Positions 1 through 12,239 of a DNA stretch of 64,000 nucleotides are shown here, piece after piece. The notes under the pieces were generated by a model. The model searched no databases and was not told the DNA's origin. It saw only the letters and a list, made by a program, of their open reading frames with translations. Made by a program: the position numbers and the translations under genes. The stretch's first letter is position 1. Every line of letters starts with the position of its first letter. The stretch is from Termitomyces sp. T153 (taxonomy: Eukaryota > Basidiomycota > Agaricomycetes > Agaricales > Lyophyllaceae), in NCBI GenBank assembly GCA_018296165.2, contig JACKQL020000087.1:1-64000 (forward strand), in the 5' to 3' direction.

Positions 1-248
1 ATCTTTCGCTCGTCTGCGTCTGAGGCCAATATTTTTACTTTTCTTCGCATTACTCGATCATAGCTCGTGCTGGAACGCTCTGCGAAAGAACCCACCTGAA
101 GTATGCTGTTTGTGATGGCAAGCTTATCAACATGATCTTCAACAAGTTCAGTTCAGCAGGATACATATATCCTAATATCAAGGAAGACGGCATACGATAT
201 CTTGTGATCTGGGACGATGCGCAAGCCAAACCGAGACAGCGCTCCTAG
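1..248 (+). pseudogene. C-terminal fragment of a 3'-5' exonuclease-like gene
   Basis: Seen: from about position 96 a frame ending at TAG 246-248 reads YAVCDGKLINM, then SSAGYIYPNIKEDGIRYL. This aligns without gaps to the C-terminal part of the intact exonuclease-like gene at 17.7-18.8 kb (YAVKDVVMISD, then AAGYLYPQIHDDSSRY). Upstream similarity continues (LVLER against LWLER; DHS against DHS) but only by changing frame twice, consistent with 1-nt deletions near 64-69 and 88-101 relative to the paralogue. The YxxxD segment (exonuclease motif III) is present; motifs I and II would lie left of the window. Inferred: a decayed or truncated paralogue. The zinc-like C-terminal tail of the intact copy is missing. 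Sequencing indels could mimic the frameshifts. Confidence 0.6.
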
Positions 249-969
249 TAATCTTTTTCTTCCTTTGAAAATCACCGACCACAACTCTGATCCCAGAGAG
301 ACTGGCAAATGCACAGGTTGTAGTTGGATATTCACTTTGGGAAATCCTCAGAGTTTCTTGAGAAAAAGCTGTTAGAAACATGTTATGTAATTATAACTGG
401 TTTTTTTCTAGCTTCCCATGAAATGTATTTGGAAGAACATAATAAAAATAGTTAAAAAATGTCAATGCTTTTCCTTGAGAGCAAGGAAATTTTTTTCTTT
501 CAATTATCCCTGAGGTACAGACAGAAAAAATTAGACATGTTTAAAGTCTTGGTTCTCATGAAAAGAATGGTGTTTATCTTTTAGTCTTCCTTTGTAAACA
601 CTTGTCATGTTTCTTTCAAGTGTTTCTCGGGGTAAATTCTTTGTCTCACTCACAGAGAATGTATTAGAAAACTTAAAGTGTTTCTCAGGAAACATATATT
701 AGGAAATCTTTTAGTATTTGTTTAGAAACACAAATTAGATACACCTATCATGTTGACAAGCGCGTCACTCATCGTACGGCAAGTGACGCACTCATTGACA
801 CATCTCATTGCGTCCTTCAAGTTCAAAACTAAAATTGTTTTATCTGTTAAATCTACATCAAGTCCAAAAGCAAGTAAAAAAGTGAGACCACACGTGAAAT
901 AAGTCAATTTACAGCAATAAAACAATTGCTGGAAGCACAGAAATCACACATCACGAGGTCAAGCTCCAA
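249..969. other. AT-rich intergenic stretch, no gene seen
   Basis: Low-complexity AT-rich sequence with many short TTTCT and AGAAAC stretches, and no open frame with recognisable motifs. CpG is present (for example around 760-785), unlike the transposon that follows, so this is ordinary flanking DNA into which the copia element inserted. Confidence 0.5.
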
Positions 970-974
970 GTTCA
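970..974. repeat. Target-site duplication, left copy (GTTCA)
   Basis: The five bases GTTCA directly before the left LTR are repeated directly after the right LTR at 5941-5945. This is the expected footprint of LTR-retrotransposon integration and fixes the element boundaries. Confidence 0.9.
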
Positions 975-1223
975 TGTTAAAACCAGATTGCCAGTAGTGC
1001 CACAACTCCCTTACCTCCTCCTACGACACCATTGACATCCTGTCTCACATGATAGTAGATTATTTTTTCACTCCCTGGATGTCTTGTATCTACTAAATAT
1101 GAGACTCCAGGTATGTATAGACAGATACTTGTGTATTCTCATCTACTAAATACAAGACTCCAGATTCCAGTTCTTATCCCAGAATAAGTCTGTCCTTTCC
1201 CCTGTTTGCAACCTGCTGCAACA
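975..1223 (+). repeat. Copia 5' LTR
   Basis: It begins TGTTAAAACCAG and ends GCAACA. It is almost identical to 5686-5940, apart from a few substitutions and the absence of a 6-bp repeat near the middle. It is preceded by the GTTCA duplication. Confidence 0.92.
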
Positions 1224-1240
1224 GGTTATGGGCCCCAGCC
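1222..1240 (+). other. Probable primer-binding site (half-tRNA type)
   Basis: Directly at the LTR end is CAGGTTATGGGCCCCAG. This resembles the complement of the anticodon arm of initiator methionine tRNA (contains GGTTATG), not its 3' CCA end. Known biology: copia-type elements often prime from an internally cleaved initiator tRNA. Assignment is by resemblance only. Confidence 0.55.
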
Positions 1241-1384
1241 CACAGACTTACTTACCAAAGATCTATCTGTTAAAATCTTGCTCCGTTTTCAGATGTTGCA
1301 GCAAAGCACCTCAAATAAAGTTTACCTCCCATCACTCCACCCATTCTTCTCTCGTGCTTGTTAATCTCAGATCCTACAAATACA

Positions 1385-2190
1385 ATGGATGATGTCACAC
1401 AAACTGCACAATTGCCAATGTCTAAACTCGGTACAATTAAGTACACAGAATGGCAGAAGTCCATGTTTGGACACCTGATGTCAGTCGGGGGAGCATGGAT
1501 AGTTACTGGGAAGGAAACCCCCCCACTCTCAAACCTAGTAATCCTGCCTCATTTACTATATGGAGCTCTTATCAACTTCAAAGTGATTGAGTGGCCAGCA
1601 AAATTTATCAATGGCTTGACAAAGGGAAAAAAATCCATGTAGACCACATCTGCAATAAGCTGGCACTGATGTGGGCAAAGCTTCAAGAAATACATTCTAA
1701 ATCCATGCCAAATGCACACTTCAATTCATTGAGCAATCTTGGCTACATGAAGAAGAAACACTGACACAATTATGTACTCATGTCAAAGGCTGCATGCAAC
1801 AAATTCAATCTCTTTGCCCCCCTCCAACCATCAACTCTGATGGAACCATCATGCAAACTTATACTCTGGAGATGCTTGACAACAAACTCTGTACCATGGC
1901 TATACTCCACACCTTGCCTTGAGAAGACTACAGGTCATTTGTTTTGTCCATGCTGATGCTGAATAACCTGACCAAAGACATGGTGAAGGAGGCTTTCTGT
2001 ACTGAGGAGATCCAACATACTGCTGCAGACAAAGAAGCTGCCACCACTATTGCTGCTGCTGTCTCTTGCACAATCATATGTTATCTTTGCAAGGAGGAAC
2101 ACAAGATAATGGAGTGTCCGCACCTCTCAGCCATGCAGTCACACATCAACAGAGATGATTCCCCCAAATTGAAGAAATGTAGTGGCTGAC
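1385..2190 (+). pseudogene. Copia gag polyprotein, broken
   Basis: ATG at 1385 opens a frame that runs to about 1640 (MDDVTQTAQLPMSKLGTIKY) and is then interrupted; gag-like sequence resumes in other frames to about 2190. A degenerate zinc knuckle, CYLCKEEHKIMEC, lies near 2080-2120; relative to the usual CX2CX4HX4C it lacks one residue before the histidine. Gag would form the virus-like particle and bind the element RNA. Several frame changes mean no functional product is expected. Confidence 0.75.
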
Positions 2191-2309
2191 AAGGATGGAA
2201 CTCAACAGCCAAGGCCAATGTAGCCAAGACAACCAATTTAGCAAAGATCAAAGAAGGATGTGATAGACCTGCCATCCAAGCCAAAGCTGCTGTTTGCTGA
2301 TCCTCCTCC

Positions 2310-5300
2310 CTATCCTCATTGCTGTCTAACACCCTATGGAATACAGACTCAGGTGCTATGGTGCATATGGCATCACAAGTGGTTCCTCCCAAACTCCCTT
2401 AAGCCATGGAGAGTCCCCATCAACCTTGCAAATGATATGCCTGTGTACTCTGTTGGGAAGGGAGATGTTCTGTTCAGGCCAGCAGGGAAGAGTAGGAACA
2501 GAAAGGCTTTAAGGAGATGTCATCATCACAAATGTCCTTATTGTACCTGAACTAGCCAACAATTTACTCTCCATCACAACTCTCAGTGTGCATAGAGGAT
2601 TCACCATCACTTTCCATGGCCACAAAGTCTTCTTCAACATTCAAGATGACCTCATTTTCTCAGCCACTATAGATAGAACCCTCACATCATGTCTGGATGG
2701 GGCAACGGTTGTCTCCTCATCAAACCATACTGCTAATCCCAGCCAGATTGGCCTAACATCCTCCACTAAGGTTGACAGAAGCTTACTCCATTGGCAACTA
2801 TGCTACCTGGGCACTGACTGCCTTAACCAACTCATCTTAAACTCTGACCTCCAGCACATCTGTGAACCATGCATCAAAGGAAAGCAGCACTGCACATCTT
2901 TCCCACAAGTAGCAGATCAAGCTACAGAGGTTCTTGGAAGAGTATTTTCTGATGTGCATGGTCCAATGGCAGTTGGCAGACACCAAAACAATTATAAATG
3001 GTGGGGTGTCTTTGTCAATGATAGCACATGCTGGATGGAAGTTTATGTCATGTGCTGGAAAAGCAATACCTTCGGTGCCTTCAAAGAACACAAGGCACTT
3101 GTCAAATGACAAATGGGAGCCAAAGTCAAATGCCTTCACCATGACAAAGGTTGCAAATACATCTCAAACAAGTTTCTTGCATTCTGTAAAACAGAAGGTA
3201 TCAGACTAGAATTCACAAACATGTCTACCCCTCAGCAAAATGCAGTAGCCAGATGGCTAGACAGATCAATAAAGGAAGCCATTGTATCTATGCTCACAGA
3301 GGCAAATCTTCCTGAAAGTTTCTGGGTACATGCTCCTAATGTATATCAACATGTTCAAGACTGCTGTCCCACATTGGCCCTCCCACAAAACACAATGCTG
3401 TTCAAAGCATATAAGGGAAAGAAGCCTAGGGCCAGGCACCTATGTGTCTTTGGCTGCATGGCATACACACTGATTGGGCAGGACAAGAGGAGAAGCTTGA
3501 GAGGCCATATGCTCTCAGGTATCCTCATTGGTTACACCAACAACTACATCAGATGAAAAGTATATATGCCCAGTACCAGAAAGGTCATGGTATTGCAGGA
3601 TGTAATCTTCAATGAAACCTGTTTTCCAGGCCTGGCTGCATCCAGAATACCCCCCATGCTGCCAATTGCCAAGTTTGACAACATCAAAGAATGCCAACCT
3701 CACAATACCAATGACATCATTGTAACTTTAGCACTGCTGCCTGAGGTAGCCAAGGATACAATTCCCACCAAGCATATCAGCATGTTTGATGATGGTGAGC
3801 CACTAACTGACCTCAAGTCCAAAGTCAATGACACACTGCCAGTGGGAGCAGAACCAGTAACAGACCCAACCTCAGACTCTCCTCTCCAAGTGCTGTGCCT
3901 GCCAAAACCACTGCTGCCCCTGCAAGAACACAGCCAACATGCACACATCCCTGCACATCCTCCCAATGCCAAATATTATGATGCTATATGTTGCCAAGAA
4001 AACCATGAATTGCCTCTAGTACATGAGCTGCCACCACCACTGCCTCCCTCACCATACTCCAAACCTCTTCCAGAGCAACTCCTATGGGATGTGGACATTG
4101 GAGGCATGGACACTCATGGAGAACATGAAGTGGCCCTCACCTTGGATGTAAATTCAGATGAAGCTTTGCTCCTTGCAGGATGTGCATTTGTGGAACATTG
4201 AATGGATTTTGGGGGATACAGCACTGTGTGTGCTAATGTTGCAGCTGCATACAAGGTTGGGGCACATGACATGAACCCCCAATCTTATAAGGAAGCAATG
4301 CAGAGTGAGGATGATGCAGAGTGGTTCAAATTGATGTGCAAAGAGATGAACCCACTAAAGGACAATGGTACCTGGTGAGCAGTTTACCTCCCAGCAGGCT
4401 GCTGCACCATTGGCCCCAGGTGGGTCTTTGGTGTTGATGTTGAGGAAACATTTGCACCAATGGCCTGATGGGCTGCTATCTGCACTGTCCTTGCTCTTGC
4501 TGCTGCTGAGGACATGCATCTGGAGTCCATTGACATCTCATCTGCCTTCCTCCATGGTGTGGTCAATGCAGAGCTATATATGAAATTCCCCAAGGGATTT
4601 GCTGAGTCTGTGCAGCCTGACATCAACATAAGCCTGGAGATGAGGATGCATGCACCCAGCTGAAAAAGAGCATATATGGTTTAAAGCAGGGTGCTAACTT
4701 ATGGAACAAGTAAATGCACAAAGTTTTTCTGAAGCTTGGATTTGTTTGGATTACTTCAGACCCCTGCATGTACTTGGCATTGTTGCCACTTGCAATAGGC
4801 ACAATTGCAAGTTGTGGATTGATCAAAGGTCTAATGCCATTGAAGTCCTCTCCCAATTCAATATGATCAACTGTAAAGCTGTTGCTACCCCCTTCAAGCC
4901 TGGCATCTACCTCTCCAAGTCCAATGCCCCCTGCAGCCTGGAGGAGGTAGAGGAGATGAAGAAGATTCCATACATACAAGCCACTGGTGCTCTCCTGTAC
5001 CTGGCCATGTGCATGTGCCCTGACATAGTGCATGCTGTCAGTGTGCTCTGTCACTTCAATGCCTGCCCAGGCCCAAAGGACTAGAGAGCTGTCAAACACC
5101 TCATGCACTATGTTTGCAGCACACTCAACTACAAGATTGAGTATCTGGCTGGCTCTACCTCACTACCTTTTGTGGCCTATGTGGATGCAGACCATGGTGG
5201 CAACTCCAATAATGGGAGATCTATGATGGGCTCAGTTCTCATGGTAGCTGGCAGGGCAGTGAGCTGGATGTCCAAATTACAGACCATTGTTGCTTTATCC

Positions 5301-5603
5301 ACCACTAAGGCAGAGTTTGTAGCAGCAAGTGAGACTGATCAGGAGCTTTGCTGGCTGCACAATTTCCTTGCTGACATTGGTGCTCCTCAATCAATGCCAC
5401 TAATTATGAATGTTGACAATCAATCTGCTATCTCTGTCTCTAAGCAACCAGAGCACATGGGTTGTCTGAAGCATCTTGATCATCATTGGTTCTGGCTGCA
5501 ACAAGTGATATACAATGGTAAAATGAAGCCCATTTATATTCCTTCCAAGGACATGGTTGCTGACCTCCCTTACCAAAACCCTTGCTTGGGATGTTGTCAA
5601 TAA
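2310..5603 (+). pseudogene. Copia pol: protease, integrase, RT, RNase H (broken)
   Basis: In order: protease active site DSGA (2346-2357) in the context LWNTDSGAMVHM; GAG-pre-integrase (LLHWQLCYLGTD, CEPCIKGKQH) about 2780-2900; integrase core from about 2935 with FSDVHGP, HHDKG and TPQQNAVARW, where the usual catalytic Glu is replaced; RT block with the AFLHG-type motif (about 4540) and YGLKQ (about 4675); RNase H-like block with VDADHGG and KAEF (5180-5320). TGA stops fall at expected Arg positions (3107, 3554). The YVDD-containing part of RT is deleted around 4750-4775. Non-functional. Confidence 0.88.
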
Positions 5604-5685
5604 GCTGCAGAGAAAGATGGGGGTTGTTGGGGAGTTCTCCTGGGAGGACCTTTAGTGATATTGTGGGCACTATGTCAGGTGGGAG

Positions 5686-5940
5686 TGTCAAAACTAGATT
5701 GCCAGTAGTGCCACAACTCCCTTAACTCCTCCTATGACACCATCAACATCCTGTCTCACATGATAGTAGACTATTTTTTCACTTCCTGGATGTCTTGTAT
5801 TCTTATCTACTAAATATGAGACTCCAGGTATGTATAGACAGATACTTGTGTATTCTCATCTACTAAATACAAGACTCCAGATTCCAGTTCTTATCCCAGA
5901 AGAAGTCTGTCCTTTCCCCTGTTTGCAACCTTCTGCAACA
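5686..5940 (+). repeat. Copia 3' LTR
   Basis: Begins TGTCAAAACTAG after a short purine tract (GGTGGGAG, 5678-5685) that is the likely polypurine tract, and ends GCAACA. Followed by the GTTCA duplication at 5941-5945. Confidence 0.92.
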
Positions 5941-5945
5941 GTTCA
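5941..5945. repeat. Target-site duplication, right copy (GTTCA)
   Basis: Matches 970-974 exactly. Confidence 0.9.
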
Positions 5946-5969
5946 ACCCACTGTACAAAGAGAACACAG

Positions 5970-6832
5970 TGTGGGAGGGCCAAAGGATGTGAAGATGGAA
6001 ATGGAACAAGTCTGGTATACACAAGTACTGAGAACATATTGTTAGTGGAAGGGTGGAAATGGCAAGTACAGACAAAATTGAAGGATGAGGGATATGGACA
6101 GTCAAAGCAAACAGACTATTGATTGAGAAGAGTTGACTCAAAATTGGCATGGTGACAGGACAGAAGTCAAAGAAAGATAAAAGGAAGTAACAACCAAATG
6201 ATGTTGGAAGGGGCAACAAATTGGTTGAATGATGAGAGCAAGCTGGAATAAGGTTTGGGACTTTGGAGGATTATGAGACTGACTGTTGGTCTACTTTAAA
6301 ATCAGGGAGGGATTGGCAATTGTCACATTAAATAGCATCAGATATAAAAAGGATGATGGTACAAAGAATAAAATGGCTTTTTTTCCCCTTGAAAAGAATG
6401 ACTTGTTTCTGGTAGACCTTATAATATCCTAGATGCTTTCCCTTCTTGTGCCAATGTCAGTTCTTGTGGCTTTGGTAATCTGGTAGTTTCATCTCTTGCA
6501 GCTTGGACTATCTTTGTGCTTGAATTGTCTTCTTTGGAAATGCTAAGGCTACTCAACGACTGGATATATCTGGTTGTCTAGTGCTCTTGGTAATCAAATA
6601 GGACAACTCTCAATAGACAACCTTCTTTGATCCCATCATCATAACAAAATCATTGAAGTTCCATCTGCCCTCTTGTGAACCTCTGATGGCTATCATTGAA
6701 ACAATAACTCACTTGTACTAGTAGCAAATACTACTGGTCAATAAACTCTCTACTACTGTGTCACTCTTTGATGCTAAGGGGACTCTTCAACTGCTCACTA
6801 TCTCTTTCTGAGGAGGCTTAGACTTCTTCCAT
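5970..6832 (+). repeat. Gypsy 5' LTR (CpG-depleted copy)
   Basis: Aligns end to end with 13566-14428. Nearly all differences are transitions at CpG sites of the right copy, read here as TG or CA. A TATA-like sequence, TATAAAAA, lies at 6343-6350 and is kept in both copies. The expected terminal CA is CAT here, consistent with one more C-to-T change. Confidence 0.92.
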
Positions 6833-6836
6833 AGAT

Positions 6837-6853
6837 TGGTGACTGAGACAGGG
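6837..6853 (+). other. Probable primer-binding site
   Basis: Four bases after the LTR is TGGTGACTGAGAC. The TGG start fits pairing with a tRNA 3' CCA end, the usual gypsy primer. The tRNA species is not identified. Confidence 0.5.
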
Positions 6854-6937
6854 GAGCAGTATTCTGTATTATCTCCTTTTATCATCAACAACTGGCAAGT
6901 GGCTCTCTAAATACAATACGCTTACAACCCAAATAGA

Positions 6938-8329
6938 ATGATGGATGGAAAAGAAGGGTTAGGATCATTGGAAGGAGAGGGATTAGGAATAGGATTGGGG
7001 CTGCCATTATTGTTGAGCCTGTTGTCAGTGGTGGGAAGTGTGAATATGGTGGTACCAATGCCAATTCCCTATGACAAGCATGCACTGTATTTTGATGGAG
7101 AAAGGGTTCAGGACTTCCTAGACTCACTCAAACAACATGTAGATAGGGCAAAAGTAATTCATGCTCACCTTCCCAGTTATGTGCCATGATATTGCTTGAA
7201 GGAAGTACAACATGTTATCAAAAATGCTCCAGAATTGGTTGGGAGTGATTGGGTGGCAGTGAGAACAATGCTTATAGACCTGTATGGGTTGAACAACCTT
7301 CTACCAAAAATGGGTGCTGACAAATTGAGGGCTTGGACAAAAAAACATGGGACGTTGGGAAAAATAACTTCTATTCAAGATGTGGACAAATACTATTGAA
7401 TGTTTAAATGCCTCTCCAACCCCCTTATTTGACAACCTAAGCAGATTCTTGAAAGCAACTTGAACTTGTGTTTTTATCAAGGAATTCCAGAAGCATTGAG
7501 AAGACAAGTAAGGAAAAAGATGCCAACTGTCAATCAAAAGACAATGGACCCACTGAAGGTAGAAGAACAGTTGATATGGTTGTGGGTGGAATTTGACAAA
7601 ACAGATATCAATGTTGAGTTGTCAGAAGTGGACTTGGATGATGAGGTGGAATCCAGTGGAACAGATAATGAAGAAGAAGAACAGGGAAAAATGTCAACAA
7701 AGAAGGACAAGAGAAAGGAGAAAAGGAAATCTATTGCTTTTACTGAAGAACTGTCTGTGAAAATTGTGTTGTCAACAAAAGGGTCAGAAGGGAAGATTGA
7801 GGAATTAACAAGAGGAATGGAGCAATTGAGGATTGTGGTAGCAGAAGTATCAAGGAACCATGGGTCAGCAAGGGATGGATGGGGGTTAAATGCAACAAAA
7901 CATAGGTGTGGAATGGGTGGATGTCAATGTCTGGATGAACATCCAATTGGGTATAACCATTGCCCAGAGATGCACAGACTCCTTGACAAAAATATAATCA
8001 AGTACAACTTGAAGGGAAGGATAGTGATGATGGACAGGGGGGAATTGCTGGCACTGACAAGTGAAGAAGGAGGAGTGGTGATGAAGATCAGAAATATGAG
8101 GAAGGCTAAGCTGGAAAATAATGGGAAGACTATGGAGAGGAGGGATATGCCACCACATATGGCAAAGGTGAGTTTGGCAGAGTTGCAAGTTGATGGAAAG
8201 GATGTGTTGATGGATGGGTTGTTGGGAATATTGATGATAGAAAAACCCCAGCTTGGGAGGCATTTGTGCAGCCAGCTTCACACACTCAGAAGAAGGACAC
8301 ACAGTTTGACCCAAAAAAGCATCTGCTGA
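6938..8329 (+). pseudogene. Gypsy gag, broken
   Basis: Frames starting at 6938, 7196 and 7460 together give a gag-like protein: a conserved capsid-like stretch (YFDGERVQDFLDSLKQH), an acidic and lysine-rich linker (EEEEQGKMSTKKDKRKEKRK) and a Cys/His-rich segment (CGMGGCQCLDEHPIGYNHC, about 7905-7965) that is probably the remnant zinc motif. Stops at 7189, about 7397 and 7430 interrupt it, and the sequence after 8330 is also broken. Gag would assemble the particle. Not functional. Confidence 0.72.
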
Positions 8330-8833
8330 TGATAAAAATTCCTGCTAAAAGCAATGAACAGATGTGGAAGGAGGGAGGTGGAGAAGGACATATCCATGGT
8401 TGATGAGAGAAAGATGACAACAGCTCCAAGGCCTCACAAAACCAGGATGCCCCAGCATCTGATGCCTCCAACCCAAAATACACAAGAAGGAGTGAAAAGG
8501 AAAATGAAAGAAAAGAGTGAGGGAGAAGGTAATAAGGGTGGAAAAACTCTGCCAACACACCATTTTATGTCTACTGTTCAGGAAAGAATGGACTTGGACA
8601 CTCTCAAAATGTGGCTACTGGATCAAACAATGATCACAATGACAGTGGGACAATTCTTGGAGTGTTTGCTGGAATTTCAAAAGTGGATGGCAAATATAAT
8701 GAAGGTTCATTGTGAATATACAGATAAGCCTGTGATGTTGAGTAAAGCAGGAAATGTGGAAAATGAAGAGGGGACATGTGAATGTGTGTAAGAAGAAGAT
8801 GAAGAAGAGGGAGGGAAGTATGTTGAGTAGAAA

Positions 8834-9415
8834 ATGAAAATGGAATACAACCTGGATGTAATCATGGAGGAGGTGATCAAAGTACATTATGTGCTGGCAG
8901 TCAAAATGCATAAAAGCCCAATGCCACTTTTTGCAATGGTAATGGGAAAGATAGAGGGAACCTTCAGAGGAGTGAAAACAACATTTATGGTTGATACAGG
9001 ATTGGAACTGAACCTATGTCCAGGATATCTCTATGAGAGGACACAGCTGTCATTAGACTTGGATGGAATGCAATGGTGGTTAAAAGAAATACATGGAGAC
9101 CCAGTAAGGTTGAAGGGGTGTGTGAGGGATGTGCTGGTCAGGATTGGAGGACATGCATTCAATCATCATTTTTTTGTAAATGGAGCAGTACAAGGAACAG
9201 AAGGAGCAGGTGACATAATTTCAGGACAACCATGGCTGCAGTGGTATACTGCATGCATCCAGTATGATTGTCCAGGAGGAATGGTGATGAGGATCTGGCC
9301 AGAGGGGTATAGAGGAGACCGAGCTACCATATCAATTCCTTTGACAATGCCAAATGCAGAAAGAAACAAGGTGACATTGGAGGTGGAGTCTGGACTGTCT
9401 TGCATGAAATGCTGA
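8834..9415 (+). pseudogene. Gypsy aspartic protease domain
   Basis: A frame of 193 codons contains FMVDTGLELNL, the retroviral-type aspartic protease active site (usually DTGSE; here Ser is Leu), and a downstream ISGQPWLQWYTA segment typical of this protease class. It would process the polyprotein. The changed residue beside the catalytic DTG and the loss of continuity with pol indicate inactivity. Confidence 0.72.
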
Positions 9416-9804
9416 CACAAACCAGTGGTAGAAGATGAATCTGACAAGGAGACAGAAAATTGAAGATGGATGCAGAGCCAGGGTCTGTGATACAGACCAC
9501 ATCCATTCCTTGCCTTGGAAGGAGTCTGTTGGCATTGGTTAGGACATATGGAGTAAAGGGGATGGGAGGAAATGAGGAAAGCAATGAGAGTGAGGAAGAG
9601 GAAAGAAATCCACCAGAGTCATATGACAGAATTTTAAGAAGATTTGCATGGGTGGCACCAAAGAGTGGGGGTCATTGTGTAACAACATGGACAAGATGGG
9701 TGTTTGGGGAGAATGGAAATGGTTTGGTCAGGTCAACAAGCACATTGCAAAGACAAACAAAGTACAAGCCTGTGGATAGAAAGGTTTGACCAGTTCCAAG
9801 TTAT

Positions 9805-11420
9805 ATGCTGGACTTGGAGGGACAAGTCTTCTGCCCTATTATCTTGGCTACATTGTCACCTCTGCCATTAGATCCACCATACTTGAAAGACTTTGTGTAT
9901 TTGCCAAAATTATCAAAAGAAAGGCTCAACCAGATCATTAGTAGGATTCTGATGGGATTTTTGACCAAAAGGGAAAGGGATCTGTTAGTATATGTGGTTG
10001 GGAGAAGGGAAGAAGCATTAGCATTTGAAGGTTCAGAAAGAGGAACATTTTCACCAAAGTATTTTGATGACTATGAGATTCCAGTTATCGAACATACTCC
10101 ATGGGTGCAACAACCGATTCAGATCCCAAAGGCAATAGAGAGTCAAGTTAGGGAGGTGTTCTTAGAACAAGAAAGAGTGGGGAAGTTCAAGGCATCAATG
10201 GCATTGTATAGGTCCAGGATTTTTGCCATGGCAAAGAAAAATGGGATCCAAATAGTTCAAGACATTCAAGAGTTGAATAAAGTAACCATTCAAGATGCAG
10301 CCTTACCTCCTGGGTTGATGACTTTGCAGAAGGATTTGTAGGAAGAGTGGTGTATGGGTTGTGTGATCTGTTTGTGGGGTACAATGGAAGACGACTAGCA
10401 ATGAGGTTGAGACCACTTACAATGTTCAGATGTATTCTGGGGGCAAGGTGGGGGACTACTCTGCTGCAGGGGGCAACAAATTTGATGCCAGAATTTCAAA
10501 AGTGTGTCAACCATGTAATACAGGAAGAGAAAGAAGCAGTACCACCAACTGGGAATGGGTCTGTTGATGATGTAGGGGTAATAGGACCAGGATTGTGGTA
10601 TGAAAACAAAAGAGTTGGGCTGGGAATAAGAAGAGCAATTTACAAATATGCAAAAACATTGGATCAATTTTTTGTGTGGTTTATAGAGGCTGGGATAATG
10701 GCATCAGGGAAGAAATTAATTTTGGCAATGCCTATGTTGAATATCATGGGGATGGTTGTATCCTTAAAAGGATGGCACTTGGAACAAGGGCTAGTTTCAA
10801 GGATTGAGGAATGGCTGAGGCCTCTGGAAGTGACAGACATTAGATCCTTCTTGGGAATGGCAGGAGTGTAAGGAATTTTTTGCTGATAGCAAAGCCTCTC
10901 ACAATGCTGACAAGGGGTCCAGAAAAGGAATTTTATTTTGGCAAGGAAGAAGAAGAATTGATGGACACATTAAAGAGGCTAATTACCATGGCACCTGTTC
11001 TGATCATGATTGACTACAAAGCAGCTTGGAAACATGCAAAGACAGAGACAATACAAAAGGAGGATATGGATGGATTAGTTGTGGTGGCAGTGGATTTGTG
11101 CAAGAATGGGTCTGGGTGGATCTTGCAGCAATATCAAGATAAAGAGAAGAAGCCCACATTGTTTGGGTTGTGCACATTTAACGAGACAGAGTTGAGATAT
11201 TCCCAACCAAAGTGCAAACTGTATGGATTATTTCAAGCGTTGAAAGCGTTGAGGCATAGGGTATGGGGAATTCATTTTAGGGTGGATGTTGATGCAAAGT
11301 TCTTGATGGAAATGATCCAAAATCCAGACCTACCGAATGCGCCAATGACTTGATGGATTCTCTACATCACCTTGTTTGACTTTACCATTCATCATGTTCC
11401 AGCACAATCGCACCAAGGGC
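9805..11420 (+). pseudogene. Gypsy reverse transcriptase and RNase H, broken
   Basis: 9805-10341 gives the RT entry (YRSRIFAMAKKNGIQIVQD, LNKVTIQDA). 10347-10871 gives the palm, with EFQKCVNH and a VDD triad near 10564, then SFLGMAG. 10880-11353 gives the RNase H-like part, with FNETELRYSQPK and VDVDAKFLMEM, followed by the linker FDFTIHHVPAQSHQGPN to about 11420. Each block is separated by stops or frame changes. CpGs are rare up to about 11150 and then gradually reappear. Confidence 0.8.
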
Positions 11421-12239
11421 CAAACAGATTGTTGAGAAGGAAAAGGGCTGAAGAAGATTCAGAGGGATCAGATGCAGAGGAGTTCCTGGATTGGTTTGTG
11501 GGGTGGGGGTGTGGATCACTTGTTCAATTTGTGAACAGGGCTTCAGCGTGGGCTCTTAGTAATGACAGGAAACCAGAGATGGGGACGATTACCTTCCAGG
11601 ATTTAGGAATACATATCAGGCAAACACCGTTGACCCTGTATGTGACATATGTTTTGAGCACAACAGCAATGTACATGGCATGGTTCAAAACAGAGGCAGA
11701 TACCAGATTAGGGGATTTGAGGAAGGAAGAATGGAGTTTGATGAATGTTGACAAGGGAATTAATCAAATGAGCTCTCTTCTCAAATGATCATTGCTGAGT
11801 TCAACCAGATCACTGATTTGTTTGGGTACAGAGTTGACAAGACAGAAGGATCATGTATGAAAAGAGGTTGAGGTTCTCTGGGAAGGAGAGATGGTAACAA
11901 TGGAAATAATATGGTTCATAGGGTGGGTAATGAGGGGCAGATGAGGGAAGGAAAGACAAAACAGGAGGAGGTAGAAGAGGACAAAATGGAGTTGGTGTGT
12001 GCAAAGCATAAGTTTGGAGTGAAGGATAAGGAGCTGGAAGGGATTTGGGTAGAAATTTAGAAGTACTTGGAGGAGTTTGTGGTGCCAGTCAGGTGCAAGA
12101 TGGAGAGCAAAAGAAAGGTGTTTATCAAATCAACAAAGAGGTTTTTCGTGTACAATGATTGACTATGGTTAGTACCGACAAAAGGGAGGCAGCCTAGGTT
12201 GGTAGTAGAAGGCGAGGGAAGGAGGGTGGAGTTGATGGT

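Larger units (their letters stand above)
975..5940 (+). mobile_element. Ty1/copia LTR retrotransposon, complete but decayed
   Basis: Two LTRs (249 and 255 bp, starting TGT and ending CA) flank a gag-protease-integrase-RT-RNase H order, which is the copia order, with a 5-bp target duplication outside. Coding frames are broken by many stops and frameshifts, and the RT catalytic segment is deleted, so it cannot be autonomous. The element is poor in CpG. The LTRs are highly similar; the main length difference is a 6-bp duplication in the right LTR. It inserted 24 bp outside the left end of the gypsy element that follows. Confidence 0.92.
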
